Made by a program: the position numbers and the translations under genes | The notes under the pieces: generated by a model | Database searches by the model: none | Told to the model about the DNA's origin: nothing | What the model saw: only the letters and a program-made list of their open reading frames with translations | Assembly (NCBI GenBank): GCA_023091665.1 | Contig: JALJCQ010000022.1 | Location: forward strand, 434,001-498,000 | Reading direction: 5' to 3' | Length of the DNA stretch: 64,000 bases | Source of the DNA: Pythium myriotylum | Lineage: Eukaryota; Oomycota; Peronosporomycetes; Pythiales; Pythiaceae | In this document: piece by piece, positions 11,200-19,755 of the stretch | Layout of the letters: each line of letters begins with the position of its first letter | Position numbering within the stretch: position 1 is the stretch's first letter

Positions 11200-12267
11200 A
11201 GTCAGGAAGTTCGTCTGCTCCATGACTATGAGGAGACGGAGTGGGAAAGCGAGGATAACGACGAAGGTGGTGGAGAATGCTGGAATGAAGCTATTGAAAG
11301 TTGAATCTGCTGCTGTCGTTGACGAGAGACCGCACTTTACACAAAATCAGCTTTAACACCAACTCCCCTCGATTGGAGTATACGCCATTTGCTGTTTATT
11401 CCGGTCAAACCGCCCCAGCTTCTTCTCTTTCACCGTTATCTTTCATAGACAGTCAGTAGGAATTGCAATCAGAGTATCACTTCTATTACTTCTCGCGGCA
11501 CTCGTCTGTTGCGTAAAATGCCTTTTTGAGGAACGTTTTCTTCACTCGAAGACAGCGACAAAGCAAACCACAAAGAAGTCGGGACTGCCCACTGACCGTC
11601 AAGTAAAGAGAAGCCTTGCGACGGCGACCGCTGGCGTTCGGCCTTCTCGCAGTCGGAGAGCACGAGAGAGAGAGACGAGGCACGAGTGGCCCACGGCGTT
11701 GGCTCATGACAACTCTTCTGGTCCACAAAGATTTGTGTGGATGTCAGGGAGGGCAACTGATGCGTCTTAAGATATTGGTCCACTACCTCAGATCTCATTC
11801 ACACGAACAAATTCTACTGTTTTAGTGAGTGATTGCATCCATTTTATGCACACGACGCCGTTGGATCTCAGTTGCTTCTTATGCATAGACGAGCCGCGAT
11901 CTTTCGCGAGCATCCACCTCCGTCTCACCTCGTTTGTGCCTGTAACTTGAACACGCCAAGAAGAGATGGCTCCACGCTGGGTGTTTGAAGTTGGAGATCT
12001 GTTCTCAGCAGTCGCCCGTTCCCACTGCACCAGCAGCTCCTCTCTTCCAGCCACGAAGGCAGCGCCCACACAAAGTGGTTCTGGCGGTCGCCGCCCACGA
12101 GCCACGCAACGTCGCAGCGAAGGCAAGACAAGGGTGCAGCTTCGGCGATGTTGAAAGAATGGAGCTACTGAGAAGAAGATGTTCCTCACCAACTCTCAAG
12201 ATCGGATCGACTGCTCATTCCACAACTTCCATTCGACCATCCACACCAGTCCACAAGCAGACCAACA
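11200..12267. other. Intergenic gap
   Basis: Roughly 1 kb between the broken SOD copy and intact copy 3. Open frames here are short, lack signal peptides or domains, and lie in all frames. It presumably holds the copy 3 promoter. I see no remnant of the lost tail of the broken copy. Confidence 0.5.
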
Positions 12268-13146
12268 ATGAAGATCGCACGGGGAGTGCTCTCTACTCTC
12301 GCGCTCTTGACATCCTCAGCCGCAGCGCAGACGTTTACCTACCTCTTTGATCCCGATCGCGCCGCTGGTATCGACGGTGCCATCACAGTTCAGTACGACT
12401 CGCCCGACAGCACCAGAGCTACCATCTCCGCCGCACTCGACTTCGCACACATCGACAAAGACGCCATCGTCAAGGCCGACGGAAACTGCACCGGCGTCGA
12501 CATCGTCCAGTACAAGTGGCACATCCACGTCAAATGGAGCTCCAACTACACGTCTGAGAGCTTCCAGCAGTGCGGCAAGCCATTGACCGGGAACCACTAC
12601 GATCCGCTCAAGGCGTGCGGTCCGTTCTCCGAGTTTGTGGACACTCAGGAGTGCAAGGACAAGGTCGCCAAGATGCCATACTCCTGCACACCAGACAAAT
12701 ACGCCGCAGATCCGCTTGTGTGTGAGAAGGGAGATTTATCCGGTAAGGTGGGCGATTTCAAGCCAGCTGAGAACGGCAAGATGCATGCTCGATGGGTGGA
12801 CGAGCACTACCCCGCGGTTGGAGAGAACACTCCTGAGTGGAATATTATTATCCATGCGGTGTGTGGCAAGGCGACACCACGTGTGGCGTGCGCATTGGGC
12901 CAGAAGGTGGTGAAGCTGGCGGAAGGAGGGGAAGGAAGCTACGGCGGCGGCTACGGTGGTGAGCCGCAGTGGCCTTCTCCCACACCCTCTCGGACCTCGA
13001 CCGGAAGCTACGGAGGACATGATGGATGGCACAAGCCTACGCCTTGCCCGACGGGCACCAACGGTGGTCACCAGGGCATTTGGCCGACTTGGACACCGTC
13101 ACCGACCGGAGATGATTCCGGAAATGGAAAGGTGAACGGATACTGA
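12268..13146 (+). CDS. Secreted Cu-only superoxide-dismutase-like protein (copy 3)
   Basis: Single exon, 292 residues, with a signal peptide (MKIARGVLSTLALLTSSAAA) and the same SOD-like domain as copy 1. Copper His positions are WHIHVKW, TGNHYDP and IIIHAVCG; the Arg is in ATPRVACALG; the zinc-site segment is reduced to CEKGDLSGK. Its central third is almost identical to copy 1 and to the broken copy, while the signal peptide, the CTPDKYAADPLV segment and the tail have diverged. The tail is about 70 residues longer than the domain and rich in Gly, Tyr, Trp, Pro and Ser/Thr (GSYGGGYGGEPQWPSPTPS), possibly for wall attachment or O-glycosylation. It probably supplies extracellular H2O2. There is no obvious GPI signal. 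Confidence 0.86.
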   Translation: MKIARGVLSTLALLTSSAAAQTFTYLFDPDRAAGIDGAITVQYDSPDSTRATISAALDFAHIDKDAIVKADGNCTGVDIVQYKWHIHVKWSSNYTSESFQQCGKPLTGNHYDPLKACGPFSEFVDTQECKDKVAKMPYSCTPDKYAADPLVCEKGDLSGKVGDFKPAENGKMHARWVDEHYPAVGENTPEWNIIIHAVCGKATPRVACALGQKVVKLAEGGEGSYGGGYGGEPQWPSPTPSRTSTGSYGGHDGWHKPTPCPTGTNGGHQGIWPTWTPSPTGDDSGNGKVNGY

Positions 13147-13422
13147 GTCGGTAGCAAGGGTTATGATCAGACTACACCTTCCTCATTGCATTCTACGGAA
13201 ACACAAATACACATCGTTTTCAAAGGATCGTGAAGTACCGTGCAGTTCTTTTGTGTGGCTGTTTCAAGCTCCTAGTGCTATTGACAAGAAGGCTACTCTT
13301 TTGTTTTGTTAGGTGAGCTAGAACTGCGTGGACCGCGGACTAGACTGAATAGGGCGTGAGGAAAAAGTAGCGATATCGGGTACCGCTGTAGCGAACTGGA
13401 CTCAAGTCGTTCGAGTTGTCTT

Positions 13423-13638
13423 CTACATCCAGCAGTGGCGGAAGAAGAATGGCCAGTGCCAGTGGAAGCACCACCCAAGACGACGCTCTCCGAGCGGATT
13501 GGCCTTGCGGAAGTGGTGCACGCCACTGGAGACGGCCGTGGTATTCTGGACCTGGTCTGGAACCTCCACAGCGGACGTGGCCGTTGCAAACACGACGAAA
13601 ACGACAAGGATCAGGAACATTTGCGTGGCGAGCTTCAT
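13423..13638 (-). CDS. Small secreted His/Trp/Cys-rich peptide
   Basis: A 71-residue frame begins with a textbook signal peptide (MKLATQMFLILVVFVVFATA, cleavage likely after TSA). The mature part is about 48 residues: VEVPDQVQNTTAVSSGV, then HHFRKANPLGERRLGW, and an end of GWCFHWHWPFFFRHCWM. It has two Cys, four Trp and five His in so short a chain, and one N-glycosylation site (NTT). I know no family with this ending. The HWHW and HC spacing could bind copper or another metal, and the aromatic end could insert into membranes; both are guesses. It is not an RXLR effector by motif. It converges with SOD copy 3 and lies between the SOD and AA17 genes. The signal peptide makes chance coding unlikely, but expression is unproven. 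Confidence 0.68.
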   Translation of the reverse strand: MKLATQMFLILVVFVVFATATSAVEVPDQVQNTTAVSSGVHHFRKANPLGERRLGWCFHWHWPFFFRHCWM

Positions 13639-13855
13639 GTTGACTTGGCGAGGGAAGTTAAGTGCTTGAGTAGATGGTGGAAATATGGAGAATGAGAAGC
13701 GATCTTCATCCAGCCACCATCAAAAGCAAGTCGCTGGTTTAACTCCCACCGCTTGCACGCGTGCGTTGAACTTCCGGAGGTAGATGAGTGGGACGCGCGA
13801 TCGTCGGCGGAATCGCAAGTCTTGAGCACCTCACACGCACCCGAGTAAACCGCGG

Positions 13856-13958
<103 letters not shown>

Positions 13959-14294
13959 TTATATGCACACGCAATGTGTCTCCCTCGACTGCGGTGCAGT
14001 CTTCACGGAGTGCCCCCACCACACGCTATGACGACACCTGTCACTATCGGCCTTTCCCACGATGACACGCCGTTTGTTTCGACTTGCCATACAGAACAGA
14101 GCAATGAGTTGAGAACTCGATCATCTCCCTGATTAACATCAATGGAGACACCTCATGAAGAGCCCAACTTCAGTATCCTCGACAAGAGCAACGACATGAC
14201 CAAGTTGGACTAATCGAGAGCTCGACGAAAATGGAGCTCGATTAGAGCTCCCTACTGGAGAGGCAACCACGAAAGATCATCATCACGTGAGCCG

Positions 14295-14824
14295 ATGGAC
14301 GCGCAAGACGGCGCTCGCTCGCGCGTGCTCGTGCTCGGCGCGGAGTCTCAGACGCGCAGCAGGATCCTGCGTGGTCTCTTCGACCGGTGCGGCCGAGAAT
14401 CCGGCTCGGATTTGTCCACGGGAGTCCACAATCTCACGCTCAAGACCAAGTACTACACCGCCGAGCTACACGGCAAGGTACGCATCAAGAAACGCCACCG
14501 CCCTCGACTTCCGCTCGACACACGGCTCAAGATGAAGGAGATACTTCTGTCAACTCGTCAAGAAAGCTCGCTCGTGCCGGAAGCCAAGCTGAAGCCCCTG
14601 CTCGTTCGGCCTCGAAGAAGAGTGCTGGCTCACACTGGCCGGAAGGGCAGCTCAAGACGTTACGCGTCCTGTACGAGCTGAAGGACCGCAACAAGTGGAC
14701 GTGGAACCGGTTCGCTGAGGAATTCAACAAGATCAACGAAGTTACCGGACACCCATTGCGTGATGCTAATGCCTGCCGAGCTCGCTGCCAAAGAGATCCA
14801 GAGTTGATACTCATCATAGTGTGA
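14295..14824 (+). CDS. Doubtful gene: p34/AAGAB-like start joined to a Myb/SANT-like end
   Basis: The first 61 codons (14295-14477) read MDAQDGARSRVLVLGAESQT and later TLKTKYYTAELHGK, resembling the opening strands of the adaptin-binding p34 (AAGAB) GTPase-like domain. A donor-like gtacgc follows. The second part, in another frame, reads WPEGQLKTLRVLYELKDRN, then WTWNRFAEEFNKIN and DANACRARCQRDPELI, a helical Myb/SANT-like segment. An acceptor at 14616-14617 would join the two in frame through a 140-nt intron, but that is longer than most introns here and other joins are possible. AAGAB proteins are around 300 residues, so this would be a fragment. It may be two degraded genes or a chimaera beside the microsatellite. 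I would not rely on a function. Confidence 0.35.
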
Positions 14825-15119
14825 TACTGATGCCACATGGCGTAAAATAAAGACAGAACGTGATCAAAAGAAACAGTCATCCACGCACAACCAGCAAAAA
14901 GCTGCCTTGTCATCCAGCCACACTTACTCACGTTTCGGCGAACTGCATCCACGTGGTTCGTCAGAAACAAGCTGCCTTCAACCCAACTCCTTTTTGACCA
15001 ATCTTCTACCTCTATTTCTGATTGTATCCAATCAAGTCACTCCATACGGCTCTCTGTCTCTCCGTCGAAAATCCATTCCACCGAAAGCATCCGTTCAGGA
15101 GCTCACTCACATCGTCAAC

Positions 15120-15197
15120 ATGGACACCCGACGTGGGTCTCCCTTCGGGAGAGACCCGAGCGCTTCCATTCGACAATCTCCTCGGTCTCGCGAATGA
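15120..15197 (+). promoter_or_regulatory. Upstream ORF whose stop overlaps the AA17 start (ATGA)
   Basis: An ATG at 15120 opens a 25-codon frame (MDTRRGSPFGRDPS...) that ends with TGA at 15195-15197. The AA17 start ATG is 15194-15196, so stop and start share the sequence ATGA. This is the classic layout for termination-coupled reinitiation in an mRNA leader. The frame contains the hairpin at 15135. Whether the transcript starts upstream of 15120 is unknown. Confidence 0.5.
15135..15157 (+). other. TTCG-capped hairpin in the AA17 leader
   Basis: GGGTCTC (15135-15141) pairs with GAGACCC (15151-15157), and CC/GG pairs inside close a TTCG tetraloop with one bulged A. C(UUCG)G loops are unusually stable in RNA. 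It sits 37 bases before the AA17 start and inside the upstream ORF, where it could slow scanning ribosomes. Confidence 0.5.
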
Positions 15198-15979
15198 CGC
15201 TCTCGCTTCTCTCGCTCGCGCTGCTCGTCGGCGCCGCCCACGGCCACGGCAACATCATGGAGCCGGCGGCCCAGTGGCAGAAAGGGTATCCGGACACGGG
15301 CTTCAGCTCGACGGTCGAGAGCACGCTCTGGGGCAAGATCGACGGCCAGAAGTACGGCTACGGCGGCGAAGGCGCGCTCAAGTACTTCGACGCCAACTTC
15401 AAGACGTCTGAGTACAAGTCGCTGCGCGATCTCATCCTCGCCAAGCAAAAGGTCGAGCCCCCGGGCACGGCCGAGTGCGGCTTCACGATCAAGGTCGACT
15501 CCAAGCGCGTGGCGCTCACGCCCACGCTCACGCACTCGTCGTTCTTCCACCCGGGCCCGTGCGAGGTCTGGTGCGACAATCAGAAGCTCGCCTACGCGCT
15601 CGACTGTCAAACCGCCTACCCCAACAGCAAGATCCCGCTCGACACGTCCAAGTGCAGCGGCGCGGACCGCCTGACGCTCTACTGGCTCGCGGTCCACGGC
15701 AGCCCGTGGCAGGTCTACATTGACTGTGTCTATCTCACGGGAAGCAAGGGCGGCTCGGGCGAGTCACCTTCGAGCCCGGCGACGCCGCCGGCCGCTGGGC
15801 CATCGCCCACCACCAAGGCGCCTGCTCCGCAGACTCCGACGATCACGACCAAGACCCCAGCGCTTACACCGCCGGCCCAGGCCCCTACGCCTGCGCCTGT
15901 TGCAGGCGAAGCCTCCACAGTGCCCCAGCCGACGACGAAGTCACCGCCGAAGGGTTGCCGCAAGCGCGAACGACAGTAG
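15194..15979 (+). CDS. Secreted AA17-like copper lytic polysaccharide monooxygenase (second copy)
   Basis: Single exon, 261 residues. The signal peptide MTLSLLSLALLVGAAHG is followed by HGNIMEPAAQW, again placing a His at the mature N-terminus for the copper brace. The second brace His fits FFHPGPCEVWCDN, and the axial aromatic residue fits WQVYIDCVYL. Spacing of the domain matches the gene at 5003 throughout (YGYGGEGALKYF, KSLRDLILAKQ, CSGADRLTLYW). The linkers differ: here it is Pro/Thr/Ala-rich (TPPAAGPSPTTKAPAP and similar), ending in basic KGCRKRERQ, not the Ser/Gly/Asn linker of the other copy. Likely role: oxidative cleavage of pectic homogalacturonan in plant walls, by analogy with characterised oomycete AA17. 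Its leader carries an overlapping uORF and a hairpin, so translation may be tuned. Confidence 0.84.
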   Translation: MTLSLLSLALLVGAAHGHGNIMEPAAQWQKGYPDTGFSSTVESTLWGKIDGQKYGYGGEGALKYFDANFKTSEYKSLRDLILAKQKVEPPGTAECGFTIKVDSKRVALTPTLTHSSFFHPGPCEVWCDNQKLAYALDCQTAYPNSKIPLDTSKCSGADRLTLYWLAVHGSPWQVYIDCVYLTGSKGGSGESPSSPATPPAAGPSPTTKAPAPQTPTITTKTPALTPPAQAPTPAPVAGEASTVPQPTTKSPPKGCRKRERQ

Positions 15980-16253
15980 AAGATGAGGCAACAGAGACTT
16001 GCCCTGCCATGAGCTGCGTACGCTTTATTTTTGAGTCTGTGACGAACAAATCCATGTTTTACCATTCGAAGTCGCTTGGTGTGTATCCGTTATGGCAATC
16101 GTGGCGAGTGAGAGTCAACAGATCTGTCAGAAGATTGATTTCATCTATTCGCCATCTCATGCAGGATAGCTTCATGATATCTACTACCCCAGGCTTATCA
16201 GAAGTTTAGGATCAATTCTTCGACTCTCTCGACTTCGCGAGAAGGCCATCAGC

Positions 16254-17144
16254 TTAACTCCAGCACCACTGCTTGATGTTGCTTAGTGCATTGTGGAGGC
16301 AAATAGGATCATGGTTGATCACATTGAGGTCATTGCTGTTGCCGAGTCGCCTCTGAATGTCGATGATGATGGATCGAAAGGCTTCGTCGATATTTGTGTC
16401 GTTCTTGGTGCTCGTCTCCCAAAACTTGACGCCATACATGTTGGCAAGATCTTGGCCCTGTTGGGTAGTCACGAGCTTGGAACGAGGAGTTAATGGTTGG
16501 AGGCGAAAGTACGATCCTTCGTACAGCGTACCCTCTTCGTCGCATCCACGTCGCACTTCGTGCTAACAAGGATTGTATTTACGTTTTGCTGGGCACTTTC
16601 TTTGATCTCTTCCATCCAATTGCGGACGTCTATATGACAGCTTTCCATCAACGAAACGTATTAAATATTCTCCACGTAAAGCACGCACTTTGGAACGACC
16701 GCTCGTTGGTAACGTCGTACATGACAAGAACACCCAAGGCACTACGGTAGTACGCTACGCGGCAATCAGGAGTTGAGACACAAGGACTTGCCACTACAGG
16801 GTCTTTTGCATCCTGCCCAGATATCACCCATATTTGAAGCATACTCCGCTGTCCGTCAATGTCAACGGACTTGACCTTGAAATCGACGCTGCGCCAAAGC
16901 TCAAGCGTCAGTAACGACACAATGACAGTGGAAATACACAGATTACTCGCCCGATATTTTCGTGGACGGACTCAGAAAATGCGTTGTCCGCGTACCGCAA
17001 CATCATGCTCGTCTTTCCAACTCCTGGAGGGTGACTTAGATCCGCATGTAACGAGAGTTGAGTGATACGACGCGCATGCTCACCACAGTCACCGACGAGC
17101 AAAAGCTTGATGAGCCAATCATACTCGTGACTTTGGCCGTCCAT
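16254..17144 (-). CDS. Atypical Rab-family GTPase, possibly nucleotide-defective
   Basis: The start is MDGQSHEYDWLIKLLLVGDC. Introns are inferred after GDC-G (rejoining at GVGKTS), after HENIG (a GC-AG type), after SFQ (rejoining NVRNWMEEIK) and after DATKR (rejoining LVTTQQGQ). Overall it aligns best with Rab8/10-type proteins. G1 (GDCGVGKTS), G4 (STKCD) and G5 (ETSTK) are present. Two Mg-binding residues are not: the switch I Thr is Asn in ENIGVDF, and the DxxG Asp is Val in WVISGQ. A 33-base stretch with GT...AG ends (in SPCVSTPDCRV) is in frame and may be insertion or tiny intron. The C-terminus IKQWCWS lacks the usual double Cys or CAAX for prenylation. It may be a pseudo-GTPase or an early pseudogene; the reading frame is otherwise well kept. 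Confidence 0.72.
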
Positions 17145-17380
17145 ATTGACCTTTGAGACCGAAACGAGCTATGGCGAGAGACAGTCGTAATGCTGTAGGA
17201 GCTTGGGTTCAACCCAGACCTCCAGTTAACCCAACCACGTGGCGCGAATAGTTGAGGTGGCCGAGGAAGCGAGCGAAAGACCCATGGTGAGTTGCTTAAG
17301 ATGTCGCGCTGTGACACGGACAACATTGATGTTTCAAACTGAAAGACTAAATATTATGTACTGCAACGGAGTAGGCGGCC

Positions 17381-19259
17381 TCAGCTTTGCTGACGTGTTT
17401 TTCTCTCGTACACAGTAATTGACCCTTGTAAAGACGCTAATATCTTGTGGATAGTTGCCATCGAGTCGCGTACAAAGCCAAGTCCCTGCGACATAACTCA
17501 CATCAGCCAAGCCACCCAAGAAATGTGCCCGCAGGATTTGTCCTACCTCTTGCTTTTTTTCACTCTCTAGGATTGTTGCTTGTAGCGACCGTCTCTCCTC
17601 TTCAGACTCGGCAAACGGTAGCTGGAAATGAGCGCCGTCAATGAGAATCGATTCGATCGAGTACGCTTTATCTAGCTCTTCCCAGTCTGCACGAAGTCTG
17701 TCATGCTCGGCTGCAAAAGATTCGTAGTCATTTGCATCGAGAATAGCCGTTCCTAGAGTAAGAAAAAGTCAGAACTTGCACTTCGCAAGAATGAATCAGC
17801 TCATTGCGCTCCTTACTTGTGATGTGGGCTGAGACGCGCCTACAGATGTCTTGGACAGATTGAGGGAGAAAAGATATGTCTGGCAAGCGACTCAGTCGCG
17901 GGCGAGCGCGCTTCTTGACCTCGGACTTGGTTGCTTTTACGGGTGGCAAAGACTGGACTGCCGGAGGATCAACAGTTTCCTGCTCGTCGCCATCAGCCTT
18001 CCGCTTTTCACCTCGTCCAGACGCTGTCTCAGTCGTAGGAATTGCTTGCGACGCCACCTCAATGGGTTCAGTGGCTTTCGTCTCAGCAGGGGCCTCTCTC
18101 GATTCCGTCCTCGGACGCTCCGGCGCTTTGGCTTGTGCTGCTGCTTCGGTATCTTGTGGAGCCGTTGATGTAGGCGCCTTCGTAGCAGTCTTTATCGTGG
18201 GCTCTCGCTTCGACGCGGCTTTCCGAGCAGCTTTTTTCTGTGAAGCAGGCTTTGACGCTGGCGTTTTGCTCTCGGCTGTCTTAGCCAGTAGCGCTTCGCG
18301 TCCTGGACCATTATCTGCTTCGCTATCTGACGAGAAGATCTTGGTCAGAGAGGCGTCGGAGTCAGCCTGTTTCGTCTCGGCTACCGAGTCGGGTGCCTCA
18401 GGCCTCTGCGACATCCGATCGCGCAGCTTTTCGGCTGCGGCTGGCGTCAATGCAGAGGGGATCATTCGTCTACAGACTGTCGTCAGACATCACGTAGCAT
18501 GGAGCAGACAGCCCACACTTCCGTACCTTTTCACTGGTGGCTCATCTGCGATGGCTGCTGCGGGCATCGGCGTCGACGGCGGCCCTTTGCCTGGCGGGTA
18601 CGGCAAGACCACACCCTTCAGTTCGTATGGCTTGGGTGTCTTCGAGCGTCCGCGTGTCGGACCAGTCTCCGTGGTCTCCACGAGCTTGGACGAGCGCGCC
18701 TTGGATTCGAGCACCGACTTGGCGTGGCGGTCCTTCATGCGGTCTTTCTCGGTCGAATCCAGCATCCGCTGGACAATGAGCTTCTGGTGCACGCGTCCAA
18801 TCTCGAAGAGCGAATAGCCTGCATCTTGTGGATCCTCTTCTCCGCTCGCGTCGCGCGGTGCCGAGGCGAGCGGATCGGGTCGAAACGCATAGACCGAGTT
18901 AACTTTCGGGTCTTCCGCGAACGAGAGCAGCTCGTAGGTCTCTGGCTCGTCGCTGTCGCCGCCGTCGATGATCAGCACACTACTGCTCGTCTTGGCGTTC
19001 CCAGACCGGCCAGCGCGAGATGCCGCGGAGCTCCCGCTGCTCGGCGCCTGCAGTCGGATGCTCACGGACGACGGGTTCTGCTGCAGTCGCTGGAGCAGTT
19101 CGGGCGTCAGCCGCACGTGCGCGACCCACTGGCGAGTGCCGCCGGCGTCTCCGTCATGCAGAGCGTACTGAAATAGCACATGCAACGGCGTCAGTCGAGT
19201 CGTGGTCTCCGTCGACGTTCGCGATGGAACGCATGCCTCACCTGCTGGGTGGTGTCCAT
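17381..19259 (-). CDS. ELL: ELL-family RNA polymerase II elongation factor
   Basis: Five exons join in frame: 19259-19242, 19167-18527, 18469-17817, 17752-17547 and 17485-17381, giving 540 residues. The N-terminal ELL domain includes the short first exon MDTTQQ, then VSIRLQAPSSG, SVLIIDGG, YELLSFAED, a glycine-poor SLFEIGRVHQKLIVQRML and a basic helix RMKDRHAKSVLESKARSSK. A disordered Ala/Lys/Glu-rich middle follows. The C-terminal occludin/ELL domain is seen as DANDYESFAAEHDRLRADWE, ERRSLQATILESEKKQE and DSMATIHKILASLQG. ELL raises Pol II elongation rate within super or little elongation complexes in the nucleus. The order of both domains and the spacing fit, so I am confident, though the last exon is short and assigned by frame and similarity. 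Confidence 0.8.
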
Positions 19260-19314
19260 CGAGCTCTTCGCGAGGGACTCCTTCGACAACCTCGGTTCCT
19301 CTTAAGTTAACTTC

Positions 19315-19324
19315 ATACCGGTAT
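19315..19324. promoter_or_regulatory. ATACCGGTAT palindrome upstream of ELL
   Basis: A perfect 10-bp palindrome 56 bases upstream of the ELL start codon. The identical palindrome occurs at 26121-26130, near SR-factor and RER1 starts. It may be a factor-binding site; binding is not shown. Confidence 0.35.
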
Positions 19325-19755
19325 TTTCTGAGTCTGCGGCATGACCAAACCGTGACACATCATGACGCTGATTGGTGATGACGCGGTCTGCGTCATCCTG
19401 GTCATGGAGCGGAATGTTGGTATCGTCCAGAGGATCCAGTGTTCTGTACCAGCCAAGCCCTGTTCGTCGTGGAACACTTTGGCATCGGCACCTGCGCGGG
19501 CCCGTTCGAAAAAAAAAAACCAAGCGCACCAACGCACCTGCGTTGTGGATCTTGGTTCCACGACCACGCCGCGGTCGTCGTGGTTCCCGCACGTCCTCTC
19601 TCCGACTGTCTCTCATCCCTCCTGTCTTCCTGTTTGTCCAACGGAACAGTGGACCTCGTCACTCCTCAATCCTCGGCCGGCCCCCAAGCAGACCTGCTCG
19701 TCGCGCCGCTCTCTCCGTCGTTCTAGAAGGTTTCTCGCGCCGCCTTGCCGCTCAG

